NCBI GenBank assembly: GCA_032095175.1
Contig: DAMCZI010000030.1
Location: forward strand, 1 to 64,000
Direction: 5' to 3'
Length of the DNA: 64,000 nucleotides
Origin: DAMCZI01 sp032095175
Lineage (GTDB): Bacteria; Bacillota; Clostridia; Clostridiales; Caloramatoraceae
Positions 1-9,800 of the stretch are shown one piece after another. Numbering within the stretch: the first letter of the stretch is position 1; every line of letters starts with the position of its first letter. The translations under genes and the position numbers were made by a program. The notes under the pieces were generated by a model that was given only the letters and a program-made list of their open reading frames with translations, did not search any database and was not told the origin of the DNA.

Positions 1-1178
1 CTCGTGTACCAGCCTGCAAAGTTATAGCCTGTCCTTGTTGGTGCTCCAGGTTCTGTTACATTACCTCCATGATTTATTGTTTGGTTTTCTACTGCTGATC
101 CACCATTTACTGCAAAATCAACTGTATAACTATTAATTGTCCATTTCGCATATAGGGTGGTATCTCCCATTATTTTATCAGCTTCAAAATTCCATGGTGT
201 TGTACACTCTGGTTCTCTATACCAGCCTCCAAAGGTATAATCATCTTTTGTAGGAGAGGTCGGTGCTGATATTTTACTATCATAGTCTGCAGTTGTTCCT
301 GGTACTGCACTACCTCCCTGTGAATCGAAAGTTACATTATAGCTGATTGGAATCCACTTTGCATATAGAGTAGTATTATCAATTATCTTATCTGTTGTAA
401 AGTTCCATTGGTTTATACATTCTGCTTCCTTATACCAGCCTCCAAAGGTATAGTTTGATTTTATTGGATCTGCTGGTTGAGTTATTGAAGTATTATAATC
501 TGCAGTTGTTCCTGGTACTGCATTACCTCCCTGAGAATCAAAGGTTACATTATAGGGTGTATATGTTATTTCAAGCATTGGTTGGTCTGCTGAATTAGGA
601 TCACATATAAATGCAAAATCATTATCCCCATTATCATTTAATCCAGTTAATATAAATGTTACTGTTTTATCATTTTTTTGCTCATCTTGTACATAACTAG
701 TAACATTAAAGGATTGTGTACCTGTGGATACTATGATAAAGTTCGAATAACTATTGATAATATCTCCAGTATCATAACTTGGTTTATAAGCAGAACTTGT
801 ATCCCATGAGTCATCAGCTGTTTTGATAAGGTTCAAAATCGGGTTTCCGTTTTTTTCAGAAGCATATATTTTTAATACTGCACTTGTAATATTTCCATGA
901 ACCGAGCTCAGATTAAATTTTAAAGCTGCACCTTCCTCTTTGACTGAATTTGAAATAGAACTTCCAACGTAACTTACAATATTTCCATTAAGATCCATTA
1001 TTGGATTTGTTGCTAGATCAGGGTATACTGCACCATTATTCTGCCATCCAATATACATATCAGCTACAAGAGTTGTTGCACTTGCATATGCTACTCTTGG
1101 TTCTAAAGCTATTATTTGCGTAAGAAACATAACTAAAATAGGGATTATTAATATTTTCTTGTTTATTTTTTTAATCAT
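1..1178 (-). CDS. Secreted CBM96/DNRLRE-like protein with InlB B-repeats (3' end outside window)
   Basis: The reading frame is open from an ATG at 1178 to the window edge, so the C-terminus is missing. An AT-rich leader carries GGGAG about 10 bases before the ATG. Residues 1 to about 33 form a signal peptide (lysine-rich start, hydrophobic core, cleavage near AYA-S). The next 170 residues or so resemble the CBM96/DNRLRE beta-sandwich, with an LKFNLSS stretch, an AVLKIYASE stretch and a TFILTGLND stretch. Then come at least three InlB B-type (Flg_new) repeats of about 70 residues, each with YTFGGWY and TTLYAKW signatures. Such modules occur in exported surface or cell-wall-binding proteins. 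The ligand cannot be read from sequence; binding of polysaccharide is an inference from the family. Confidence 0.8.
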   Translation of the reverse strand, partial: MIKKINKKILIIPILVMFLTQIIALEPRVAYASATTLVADMYIGWQNNGAVYPDLATNPIMDLNGNIVSYVGSSISNSVKEEGAALKFNLSSVHGNITSAVLKIYASEKNGNPILNLIKTADDSWDTSSAYKPSYDTGDIINSYSNFIIVSTGTQSFNVTSYVQDEQKNDKTVTFILTGLNDNGDNDFAFICDPNSADQPMLEITYTPYNVTFDSQGGNAVPGTTADYNTSITQPADPIKSNYTFGGWYKEAECINQWNFTTDKIIDNTTLYAKWIPISYNVTFDSQGGSAVPGTTADYDSKISAPTSPTKDDYTFGGWYREPECTTPWNFEADKIMGDTTLYAKWTINSYTVDFAVNGGSAVENQTINHGGNVTEPGAPTRTGYNFAGWYT

Positions 1179-1330
1179 GTAAAATACACTCCCATTTATT
1201 AAAATTAAAATTAATTTTGCCACGTCATCAGTCAATAGAGTTATAGACAACTAGGAAGCCTACCCATATAAACAATATGAATACCCTTTACATTCCCATC
1301 TACATTTTTACTTATTCAATAAATAGATTG

Positions 1331-1370
1331 GACTGCCTAAAAAAGAAACTAGTTTCTTTTGCGACAGCCC
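1331..1370 (-). terminator. Hairpin after the discoidin gene
   Basis: An inverted repeat of about 19 bp per arm is centred between 1350 and 1351; its inner 20 bases (1341-1360) are a perfect palindrome. It lies 13 bases past the stop of the gene at 1383-2108. The T-tract on the minus strand is part of the stem, so termination is likely but not certain. The outer GGGCTGTCGC word is shared with the larger hairpin near 33970. Confidence 0.55.
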
Positions 1371-1382
1371 TTGTTATTTATA

Positions 1383-2108
1383 TTAGCTTGACCTTGTTAC
1401 TGTTACACTATATGTTTTTATTATATCGCCAATTTTGGGTGTTACTTGAACATTGATCATATTACTCCCAATATTTAGTTGAATATCACTAGACCTTGCT
1501 CCGCTATTTACAATTACACCATTTACCCTTATTGTAGCATTTGCATCCTCTGCAGTAGGTATAATTGCTACACTTGCTATGCTGTTCACTGCCGAAACAT
1601 TATAGGAAATTGTATCCTTATTGAAGCTTGGTACAATTGTAAGTGTCTGTCTGCCAGAAACAACAGCAAGATTTGAAAGATACGAACTTGTCGGTGGCGC
1701 ATCATAAACTTCCATTTCTACAACAGAAGCAAGCTTTCTATTAATTGGAATACCCATATCTGCGTAAATTCGCACATACCTAAACTTAACTGCTGTAAAG
1801 GTATGATCAACAACATTGGCACTATTCCCTGTTACAGCATCTATATCTGTCCATATACTTAAGTCATTACTTCCCTGAAGCTTGAAATCACTCATATTGT
1901 ATGATGGTTCCCATCCAGCAATACCCATGAGCCTTGTAACCCATCTGTCTATCCAAGATGGTTGCCCAAAATCAACATACATCCAACCAGGTAGATTTGT
2001 GCAGGCCCATCTCTGTGTTGGACTTATAGAACCATCAACAGCTCTCTGGGGTGAATATGGGGCAACAAAACTACTGGAATTTGCAGCTTTATTAAGAGCT
2101 ATATTCAT
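1383..2108 (-). CDS. F5/8 type C (discoidin) plus cadherin-like domain protein
   Basis: A 241-residue protein. Residues 3 to about 135 form a discoidin/CBM32-type beta-sandwich: AVDGS near the N-terminus, GWMYVDFG, a LQGSND segment and a FRYVRIY strand. Residues about 143 to 238 match the bacterial cadherin-like beta-sandwich, with SYLSNLAV at its start and YSVTVTR at its end. There is no signal peptide or membrane segment, unusual for a domain pair normally found on exported glycan-binding proteins. It follows two mini tail-collar genes on the same strand, so it may be part of an assembled or non-classically exported structure. The RBS (AGGATG) is weak to moderate. The domain calls are fairly secure; the role is not. 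Confidence 0.8.
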   Translation of the reverse strand: MNIALNKAANSSSFVAPYSPQRAVDGSISPTQRWACTNLPGWMYVDFGQPSWIDRWVTRLMGIAGWEPSYNMSDFKLQGSNDLSIWTDIDAVTGNSANVVDHTFTAVKFRYVRIYADMGIPINRKLASVVEMEVYDAPPTSSYLSNLAVVSGRQTLTIVPSFNKDTISYNVSAVNSIASVAIIPTAEDANATIRVNGVIVNSGARSSDIQLNIGSNMINVQVTPKIGDIIKTYSVTVTRSS

Positions 2109-2227
2109 TCTGTTTCATCCTTTCTTTTCAAAACTCAAGCAGTTTTCAAAGCTAAAAACTTTACTTGTTTAGAAAACTTTTTTGGTTTTTGTTGTTATTG
2201 TTTTTCCGAAAACTAGTGTATTATAAA

Positions 2228-2467
2228 TTAACTCCTTGATGGGAATATTCCGTTTACACATATGTAATAGTTCATCCCATGCACTGGCTCCAGACCCAAC
2301 ATATTCGGAATGTTAAAATTTGTACTATCTCCACCAAATTTATTTCCAAGCAGTGCATACAAGGCACTATTTTGGTTCACTCTCAATGATCTTCCATCGC
2401 AAAGTATAAAACCAGGTGTTTCATAATCAAATGAAAACAAACAAATTTCTGCTATATAATAATCCAT
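2228..2467 (-). CDS. Mini phage tail-collar domain protein, copy 2
   Basis: A 79-residue protein made of little more than a tail-collar (MdpB-like) core: an IAEICLFSF opening strand, the FILCDGRSL signature, QNSALYALLGNKFGG and NFNIPN, ending in YYICVNGIFPSRS. The family has the same order (CDGQ, ALFSLLG..YGG, F.LPDL, GIFPSR), though most relatives are longer. It is about 70 percent identical to the neighbouring 79-residue protein, so the pair arose by tandem duplication. AGGAGGGG lies 8 bases before the ATG. No signal peptide is visible. In phages this fold sits at tail fibres; the cellular role of stand-alone copies is not established, and no other phage genes are near. Confidence 0.8.
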   Translation of the reverse strand: MDYYIAEICLFSFDYETPGFILCDGRSLRVNQNSALYALLGNKFGGDSTNFNIPNMLGLEPVHGMNYYICVNGIFPSRS

Positions 2468-2505
2468 AAAATTCCCCTCCTTTTATAAATATTTTTTAGC
2501 TTATT

Positions 2506-2745
2506 CTATTGTCTTACCGGGAATATTCCTGCTATACAAATGTAATACCTCATCCCATTTATAGGAGAAGCATTTAATAAATTTGGAATGTTAAAATTTG
2601 TACTGTTTCCACCAAATTTATTTCCAATCAATGCATACAAGGCACTATTTTGACTTACGCTCAATGACCTCCCATCACAAAGAATAAAATCTGGCGTCTC
2701 AAAATCAAATGCAAGCAAACAAATTTCACCTAGGTAAAACTCCAT
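2506..2745 (-). CDS. Mini phage tail-collar domain protein, copy 1
   Basis: A 79-residue paralogue of the next gene downstream, with the same blocks: FILCDGRSL, QNSALYALIGNKFGG, NFNIPN and a YYICIAGIFPVRQ tail. It is first in the presumed transcript collar-collar-discoidin, with 38 bases to the second collar gene. AAAGGAG lies 7 bases before the ATG. The two copies differ mostly between residues 59 and 66 and at the C-terminus, which may be where binding specificity diverges. I see neither a membrane segment nor an export signal. The function is unknown; a surface fibre or adhesin tip is one possibility. Confidence 0.8.
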   Translation of the reverse strand: MEFYLGEICLLAFDFETPDFILCDGRSLSVSQNSALYALIGNKFGGNSTNFNIPNLLNASPINGMRYYICIAGIFPVRQ

Positions 2746-3170
2746 AAAATCAACTCCTTTAAATATCTAGTAGAAAGAGCATTTAAACCCTTCTACTGAC
2801 TTATTTTTTACTTTGAATATATATCTTCAGTATTTTATATCATCTATTAGACGATTTTAATGATTATTTATGTAAAACATTTAATTATAAATGTTGTTTT
2901 AAAAGAGGTTTTGACTTTATTCAAAGTCTTCAAATATACTCTTTAATTGAATGCTAAAAATATTACTTAAACTTTCTTCAGTTTTTGAGAAAAACATAAT
3001 ACCTTAGTATTTTTTTAGAAATAGTAACCACACTCCAAGCTTTAATTACCTTTTCCTGTTTAGTTATTTTATTTTATTACTAATATTCTACATTTTTTAA
3101 GTTTTCCCTCTTTTTTCCACAAAAGATTATGTATAAATAAATTGTTCTTCTTAATTAGAATATTATTTAT
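2746..3170. other. AT-rich spacer upstream of the collar genes
   Basis: Very AT-rich and without a credible coding frame on either strand. It must hold the promoter for the collar-discoidin genes, but I could not pick one promoter with confidence. Confidence 0.5.
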
Positions 3171-3284
3171 ATTAATCGCACTAAAGATATTACATTGGGT
3201 GTTGTGCGATTAATGAATCAAGGAATATGATTTCGAATAAATGTTTAGGGGCGAGCAATGTAGAATCATTTATGCGAAACATAT
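3171..3284 (+). repeat. Two-hairpin repeat, family C, copy 1
   Basis: Full-length copy of a 114-bp element that recurs at 10983-11096 and, in part, at 23351-23420 and 63693-63735. The first hairpin has arms ATTAATCGCAC and GTGCGATTAAT; the second ends in CATTTATGCGAAA, paired with a slightly decayed upstream arm in this copy. The joining segment contains AATCAAGGAATATGATT. It encodes nothing recognisable. Confidence 0.8.
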
Positions 3285-3319
3285 AGTATCTTTATTTATT
3301 TTCTCTACCATACCGCCTC

Positions 3320-3363
3320 ACTAAAAAACAAAAGGCCCTTACACATATTGCTATGGTAAGAGC
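3320..3363 (-). terminator. Intrinsic terminator after DUF3795-GNAT gene
   Basis: On the minus strand GCTCTTAC pairs with GTAAGGGC (one G-U), with a 13-base loop, followed by a run rich in T. It lies about 75 bases past the stop at 3437. Confidence 0.65.
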
Positions 3364-3436
3364 TTCATATTTTATACTATATAATTACAATTTCTATGTT
3401 TATGGTAAAACACTACATTGCTTATAGTACGATTCT

Positions 3437-4378
3437 TTATAACTTTCTTTTTATATAATAATCATTATATGGAACAATACTTTTATTCTCCAATTTTTCA
3501 AAACCACTATTATCTATGGCTAAAGTCCTTTGAATATCATCTGCAGTAGCCTTAATAATAATACTTTCAATGTCAAAATCTATATAGAAATTATCTTTTG
3601 CTATTTTTAAGATTTCAGAGAATATTTCCTCTTTTTCAAAAGATGAAAGCATATCTATTCTAAATATACCAATCTTGCAAATACCATCTAAGAACCTTGT
3701 CGTATTAGGGATAGGTGCTATTTCAATAGTTCCAATTATTTTATTTGTCTGCTTGTGTGCTACACTCCATCTAATATAAAATTTTGCATCATATTCTTTT
3801 TTCCAACCACTGATTCCTTTTTTCATATCATCTATACTATGGCAATTCCTTTCACCACCACAATTGTCATTGTTCCTATGACCTCTAGTAATTGGATCTG
3901 AATAACACTGGAATAGTTCTAATGCATCTTCATCCTTAACCTTTGTAAGTATTAAGTTATCAGTCTCATATACTGGACATTTCACAAATGGATTCTCTTT
4001 TCTTTTTAATAACTGTAATATTTGGCCTTCACTATCTAAAACATCATAATCTCCTTTTATGCCATTTGCTTTATGGTATTGAATACCTTGGTCAAAATTT
4101 TTCTTTAAATACCCCGCCAATTTATGATGGCCTTCTTCCTTAGCACATTTTATAAATGCTCTGTTTCGCCTATTTTTAAATATTCCATTATCACAAGGAA
4201 ATTCATTGCATTCCCAACAGCCATTAATTTCCCTGCCCTGTGCACACTCTTTAATTGAACATCCATCACATTTTTCTCTGCATCCTATACACTTACCTGA
4301 CTTCCCTTCATTACAGAGCTTACACACAAGCCCACAATAGGCAATACTTTTTTCTATTTCTTCTACAGAATATGACAT
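3437..4378 (-). CDS. DUF3795 cysteine-rich domain fused to a GNAT acetyltransferase
   Basis: A 313-residue protein from the chosen ATG at 4378, which has GGGGG 8 bases upstream; an earlier in-frame start at 4435 has no ribosome site. Residues 1 to about 125 are a DUF3795-type cysteine-rich module (CGLVCKLC, CIGC, CDGC, CWECNEFPC), probably binding metal. From about residue 135 the sequence is a RimJ/RimL-type GNAT domain, opening with TDNLILTKVKDEDA and containing the strand IIGTIEIAPI. Its substrate is unknown. It follows a WYL regulator gene by 71 bases on the same strand, which suggests control by that regulator. A stand-alone DUF3795 protein lies next to another WYL regulator at 14089-15759. 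Confidence 0.8.
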   Translation of the reverse strand: MSYSVEEIEKSIAYCGLVCKLCNEGKSGKCIGCREKCDGCSIKECAQGREINGCWECNEFPCDNGIFKNRRNRAFIKCAKEEGHHKLAGYLKKNFDQGIQYHKANGIKGDYDVLDSEGQILQLLKRKENPFVKCPVYETDNLILTKVKDEDALELFQCYSDPITRGHRNNDNCGGERNCHSIDDMKKGISGWKKEYDAKFYIRWSVAHKQTNKIIGTIEIAPIPNTTRFLDGICKIGIFRIDMLSSFEKEEIFSEILKIAKDNFYIDFDIESIIIKATADDIQRTLAIDNSGFEKLENKSIVPYNDYYIKRKL

Positions 4379-4449
4379 TAAAAATCCCCCTTTATAATCA
4401 ACTCTAACTTTATTATAAAGAGGGATGTACGACAACTGTATGGCGTATA

Positions 4450-5373
4450 TTATTTATAAATATCAATAATTTCTTTTGCCTTTGAAATAAACTCTATTTT
4501 TAGCTCCTCTGGTTCAATTATTTTAATTTTATTTCCATAAGTCAAAAGCAGTCCTTTCCAACCAATTTCATTGTCTGTTGCAGTAAAATGTAATATAAAG
4601 TCTCCATCTTTCTTTTCTGTTATTATTGCACCAGGAAAATATTCCTCAATGGAGACTCGTATTACTTTCTTACACAATATCTTTACATCCATATACTTTC
4701 GATTATCTTGTTTTTCCTGCTGAGCTAGTAATTTATCAAAATTTTCATGTTTTATAGAAAAAGGCTCTTCTAACTTTTTCAAGTTTCGCATCCGTGCTAC
4801 CTTAAACAATCTATAATCCTTCTTGTCACAGCAATATCCAAGCATATACCAGGCATACCACTTGTATATTACCCCAATTGGTTCCATTAATCGCAAAGTC
4901 TTATCTCCATAAGAGTTTGTATATTCAAATTCTATAATGTGTTCTATATCAATAGCATTTTCAATTATTTTTAAATATTCATCAATACTATTACCTTCCC
5001 TTGAAACACTAAAATCGAGCTTTACTTTGGGGTTAATAGCTTTTCCCTGTTTAGAAACACTCAATAGCTTTTCTAATGTTGTCTCAAGCTTTTTATTGTT
5101 ATAGGCTGAATTCATTCCCATTAACGCTGTAATGATAAACTGGTAATCTTCTTTATTGGTTATTTGTTTCTCAAGCTTAAATCCATCAATAATACCATAC
5201 CCTCCATTTGTCCCCTGTACAGATGTAATCGGTATTCCTGCCAAATTTAACGTTTCAATATCTCGCTGTATAGTTCGAGTTGAAACCTCAAATTTTTCAG
5301 CTAATGTATTAGCATTTACAATGTCGCGATTTAATAGATATACAACTATTCCAAGTAATCTTTCTATTTTCAT
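4450..5373 (-). CDS. YafY-type transcriptional regulator (HTH-WYL)
   Basis: A 307-residue regulator. Residues 1 to about 60 are a DeoR-like winged helix (LAEKFEVSTRTIQRDIETL), followed by the GGYG turn. The WYL domain spans about 135-215, with the signature YKWYAWYMLGYC, and a WCX-type C-terminal segment follows. WYL domains are thought to bind small ligands or nucleic acid ends and to couple this to DNA binding. It is transcribed ahead of the DUF3795-GNAT gene and is about 35 percent identical by eye to the WYL protein at 14848-15759. Confidence 0.9.
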   Translation of the reverse strand: MKIERLLGIVVYLLNRDIVNANTLAEKFEVSTRTIQRDIETLNLAGIPITSVQGTNGGYGIIDGFKLEKQITNKEDYQFIITALMGMNSAYNNKKLETTLEKLLSVSKQGKAINPKVKLDFSVSREGNSIDEYLKIIENAIDIEHIIEFEYTNSYGDKTLRLMEPIGVIYKWYAWYMLGYCCDKKDYRLFKVARMRNLKKLEEPFSIKHENFDKLLAQQEKQDNRKYMDVKILCKKVIRVSIEEYFPGAIITEKKDGDFILHFTATDNEIGWKGLLLTYGNKIKIIEPEELKIEFISKAKEIIDIYK

Positions 5374-5470
5374 TTTCCCACACTACCTCAGTTTTAATAT
5401 TTATAGTGTTAATTATAGGCAAAAATAGTAACAACAATTAGAAGTTACTATCTTTACAATCTATTCTAAC

Positions 5471-6718
5471 TTACATGGACTCCATTATATTATCCACTTT
5501 ACCTATAAACAGACATGTGCCGCTTTGGTCCTGAATTATGAATAAAAATGGCTTGTTTATATATAGTTCAAAGTTTCCCTTTGGAGGTGCTGCTCCACAT
5601 AGATCGAGAGCTGTAAGGGCTGCTCCTGATGTTCCCTCTTCATCCACCTGTATTATACAATCATGCAGTACATTTCCCAACCATAATGGTTCAGAATCCT
5701 CATGGAGCATTTTAAAAGAGGCTTGAGCAGGGTTAAATGCATGCTTTATTCCCATCTGCTTTAGAATATCTGACATATCCTCTTCATATTCCAAATTAAA
5801 CTTTGGAAATTTCAGCTGTACAATTGAGTTTGATGAATTTTCAGTATAGGACTTAATTTTTTTAGTACTCAAATGGTTTATATACTCATCTATATTGCCT
5901 TTTGGAAGCAGAACTATCATTCTTCCATTATAGTAATTTAAAATGCCCGACTTAACCTCATCATCCTCGTAATAGCTCATCATGCCTTTCTTATTCATCA
6001 TATCCACTTTTACAGAAGTGTTATCCTTTAAATAAAAATTATCCTCTTTTGTCTGCTGCTTATCAAACCCGTTTACCCATTTCCCCTTAAAATTAAGCAG
6101 GTTAATAAGAACTATTCTCTCCTGTTCATTAAGCTCTTTAAAGGGTTTATTAATCAGGCCATCACTTTTTTTATTAGCCCATTCATTCATATCATTAACC
6201 GTACTGTTTCTGCTAAAATCCTTTTTAAATACATCACTGTTATAGTAAGACTTTGCTGCACTCAAAAAACTATCCTTTATAGTGAAGCCCTTATTAAACC
6301 AAATGGAGTTATAAATATTTATACTGCCTGTATTTTCGCCATCTCTTTTTCTATTCATAGTATTCATTAGCCTGTTTATACTCTCATTTAGCTTCTGTTG
6401 TTCAAAACTCTCAATGCAAAATGCCTTTTCTATCTCCTTTTTTGTATTTCCATCTGCACCATTTGCTAAAAGGCTAAATGCACAAAATATACTAACAGGT
6501 GAAACAATAACATTTCCGTCGCTATTATTTTTTACCCTCTGCTTTAAAATGTTCAATCCAGACATATTCACCGCATCTTCTAATTCTATTATGTTTTCCT
6601 CTTTCTCACTTATATCCTTCTTAAAGCTTATATTATTTGTAAGATTTCCTGATGATGCAGAACATGCAGTCATTGTAATCACTACTGCCATTACAGCAAT
6701 CAGCCTAGCAAATTTCAT
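5471..6718 (-). CDS. Serpin lipoprotein (family I4 protease inhibitor)
   Basis: A 415-residue exported serpin. The N-terminus is a lipoprotein signal with lipobox MTAC, lipidated at Cys19, so the inhibitor should be anchored on the outer face of the membrane. The rest is a complete serpin fold: NVIVSPVSIFCAFSLLANGA, the breach-region NLLNFKGKW, and a C-terminal KPFLFIIQD strand. The reactive-centre hinge EEGTSGAALTA starts at about residue 360; small residues at P14-P10 fit an inhibitory serpin. By the usual spacing the scissile bond would fall near CGA-APP, suggesting an elastase-like target, but this P1 assignment is uncertain. Its target protease is unknown. Confidence 0.93.
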   Translation of the reverse strand: MKFARLIAVMAVVITMTACSASSGNLTNNISFKKDISEKEENIIELEDAVNMSGLNILKQRVKNNSDGNVIVSPVSIFCAFSLLANGADGNTKKEIEKAFCIESFEQQKLNESINRLMNTMNRKRDGENTGSINIYNSIWFNKGFTIKDSFLSAAKSYYNSDVFKKDFSRNSTVNDMNEWANKKSDGLINKPFKELNEQERIVLINLLNFKGKWVNGFDKQQTKEDNFYLKDNTSVKVDMMNKKGMMSYYEDDEVKSGILNYYNGRMIVLLPKGNIDEYINHLSTKKIKSYTENSSNSIVQLKFPKFNLEYEEDMSDILKQMGIKHAFNPAQASFKMLHEDSEPLWLGNVLHDCIIQVDEEGTSGAALTALDLCGAAPPKGNFELYINKPFLFIIQDQSGTCLFIGKVDNIMESM

Positions 6719-6794
6719 TTTTATATTCCTCCAACTTCACATTTTTTATATATCATTTAGATTTAAAAACGCTCTATTTAGTTCCACCACTTTA

Positions 6795-6841
6795 CAAAAA
6801 TAATGGCAGCCATATAACTTATAACTTATATGGCTGCCATT
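6795..6841. terminator. Intrinsic terminator after purL
   Basis: A perfect 16-bp stem (6802-6817 with 6826-6841, small loop) lies 8 bases past the purL stop. On the minus strand it is followed by TATTTTTGT. It separates purL from the serpin gene. Confidence 0.9.
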
Positions 6842-6848
6842 ATCTCTA

Positions 6849-9800
6849 TTATTTAAAATATTTAACTCCAGATTCGAATATCTTCTGATCTTTATTTCCT
6901 GGAACATTCTTTATAACGTTTGCACCAATTCTTTCTGAGTGGCCCATCTTTCCAAGTATTCTTCCATCAGGGCTTGTTATACCTTCTATTGCACTGAAGG
7001 AGCCATTTGGATTGTATGGCATATCCATTGTTGGGTTTCCGCTTAAATCAACATACTGTGTTGCAACCTGACCATTTTCAAATAGCTTCTTTATTACAGC
7101 CTCATTTGCAATGAACCTTCCTTCTCCATGGGAAACTGCAATTGTATGGATATCTCCTTCATTTACACCCCTCATCCAAGGTGAAAGAGTTGATACTATT
7201 CTTGTATTAACCATCTGTGATACATGGCGGCCAATCTTGTTATAGGTAAGTGTTGGACAATTTTCGTCAATATCCATTATTCTTCCATATGGAACAAGTC
7301 CAAGCTTTATAAGTGCCTGGAAGCCATTGCAAATTCCAACCATAAGTCCATCTCTACTGTCAAGAAGCTCTGTTACTGCTTCCTTTATATATGGATTTCT
7401 AAATATTGTAGCAATAAACTTTCCTGAACCATCTGGCTCATCACCTGCACTAAAGCCTCCAGGAAGAGCTATTATCTGACTTTCCTTGATAGCCTTTACC
7501 ATATCCCCAATTGACTTTTCTATTTGTGCTGATGTCATGTTCTTTAAAACCATAACATTAGCTTCTCCTCCTGCTCTTTCAAAGGCTCTCGCAGTGTCAT
7601 ATTCACAGTTCGTTCCTGGGAATACTGGTATAAATATTCTTGGCTTTGCAAATGATTTTGAAGCCTTGCTAGTTCCTCTAGTTCCATATAATGAACCTAA
7701 AATATCCTTTGAAGCTACCTCGGCATTTGTTGGGAATATCTTCTCAAGTGGTGCCTGCCATCTATTTAGGGCTTTCTTTAAATCTATTTCAATTCCATTT
7801 ATATCAATTGCCTGCTTTTCCTGTGTAAAACCAAGCTCTACAAAGCTTAAATCCTTAACCTCTGCATCACCTTCAAGCTCTATAACAAATGCTCCACATT
7901 CTGGTACAAATACATCTTCCTTAAACTCTTCATTGAATTTAAATCCAATCATATTTCCAAAGGCCATTTTGCTGACAGCTTCAGCAATTCCGCCACCTCT
8001 GACTGTGCCTACTGACACTGCCTTTTTATCCTTTATCAACTCATAAACCTTTAATAAGTTTTTCTGTAGAACATCGAATTCAGGCATTTCATTTTCATCC
8101 CTTGGAGTCTTAACAAGAATAACTTTATTCCCTGCCTTTTTAAACTCTGGTGATATTATATCTCCTGCATTACCCACAGAAACTGCGAAGGCAACAAGTG
8201 TTGGTGGAACATCCATGTCCATAAAGGTACCGGACATACTGTCCTTTCCACCTATAGCTGGAATACCAAGGATTTTTTGAGTATAAAGTGCTCCAAGAAG
8301 TGCACTAAATGGTTTTCCCCATCTTTGTGGATTCTCACCTGGTTTTCCAAAGTACTCTTGAAAGGTAAGTCTAATTCTTCTATAATCTCCACCAGCTGCT
8401 GCAACCTTTGAAGCAGCCTCAACAATTGCATAAACAGCACCATGGAAAGGACTCCATTTTGATATATTAGGATTATACCCATAGCTCATTATAGTAGCTG
8501 TACTTGTATCTCCATCAAGCACAGGAAGCTTTGCAGCCATTGCCTCTGCTGGAGTCATTTGATATTTTCCACCAAAGGGCATTATAACAGTTCCTGCACC
8601 TATTGTACTATCAAACTTTTCAACAAGTCCCTTCTGACTGCATACATTAAGACCTTCAAGATTGTAAAACCACTCTTCCTTTATATCCTTAACTTCTTTT
8701 TCCCTTTCAAAATAACTCTTTTCAGGACTTGATACCTTAACATCTGTAATTTGCTTTACACCATTTGTATCTAAAAAGTCCCTGCTGACATCAACGATTG
8801 TCTTGCCTCTCCAAAGCATCCTAAGTCTTCCCTTAGCTGTAACCTTTGCAACAATAATTGCTTCGAGATTTTCATCTTCTGCATGTGCAATAAATCTATC
8901 TGCATCTTTATTTTCAACTACAACAGCCATTCTTTCCTGAGATTCGGAAATTGAAAGCTCTGTTCCATCAAGACCTTCATACTTCTTAGGTACAAGGTCT
9001 AGGTTTATATCAAGTCCTTCGGATAGCTCTCCAATTGCAACTGAAACTCCACCTGCTCCAAAATCGTTGCATCTTTTTATCATCCTGCTGACTTCTTTAT
9101 TTCTAAATAATCTTTGTATCTTTCTTTCTGTAGGTGCATTTCCCTTCTGAACCTCAGCTCCACAGGTTAATATAGATTCCTCTGTGTGTTCCTTTGAAGA
9201 ACCAGTTGCTCCTCCGCAGCCATCTCTTCCTGTTCTTCCTCCAAGAAGGATTACCACATCCCCCTCCTCAGGAACCTCTCTTACAACATTTTCATAAGGT
9301 GCAGCAGCTATAACAGCACCGACCTCCATCCTCTTTGCAACAAATCCCTCATCATATATTTCTGCAACCTGTCCTGTTGCAAGTCCTATCTGATTTCCAT
9401 AGGAGCTATAGCCATTGGCTGCTCCGGTTGTTATCTTTCTCTGTGGAAGCTTTCCCTTTATAGTATCCTCTATACTTGTCCTTGGGTCGCCGCTTCCAGT
9501 AACACGCATTGCCTGATAAACATAGGACCTTCCTGAAAGTGGGTCACGAATTGCTCCCCCAAGACATGTTGCAGCTCCACCAAAGGGTTCAATTTCAGTT
9601 GGGTGGTTATGTGTTTCATTCTTAAACATTACAAGCCACTTTTCAGTCTTTCCATTTACATCAGCATCAACAACGATGCTGCATGCATTTATTTCTTCTG
9701 AAACATCAAGATCATCAAGAAGTCCTCTCTTCCTTAATTCCTTCATTCCAATTACGGCAATATCCATAAGGCAAACATCCTTTTCCCTTTCGCCGTATAC

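Noticed and set aside
2228..2745. The tail-collar genes as proof of a prophage or tailocin
   Set aside because: No terminase, capsid, sheath, tube, holin or integrase gene is present in the window; only the collar domain itself is phage-like.
7486..8046. A 186-codon plus-strand frame opposite purL
   Set aside because: It is the antisense of a strongly conserved enzyme and its composition is what the complementary codon use predicts.
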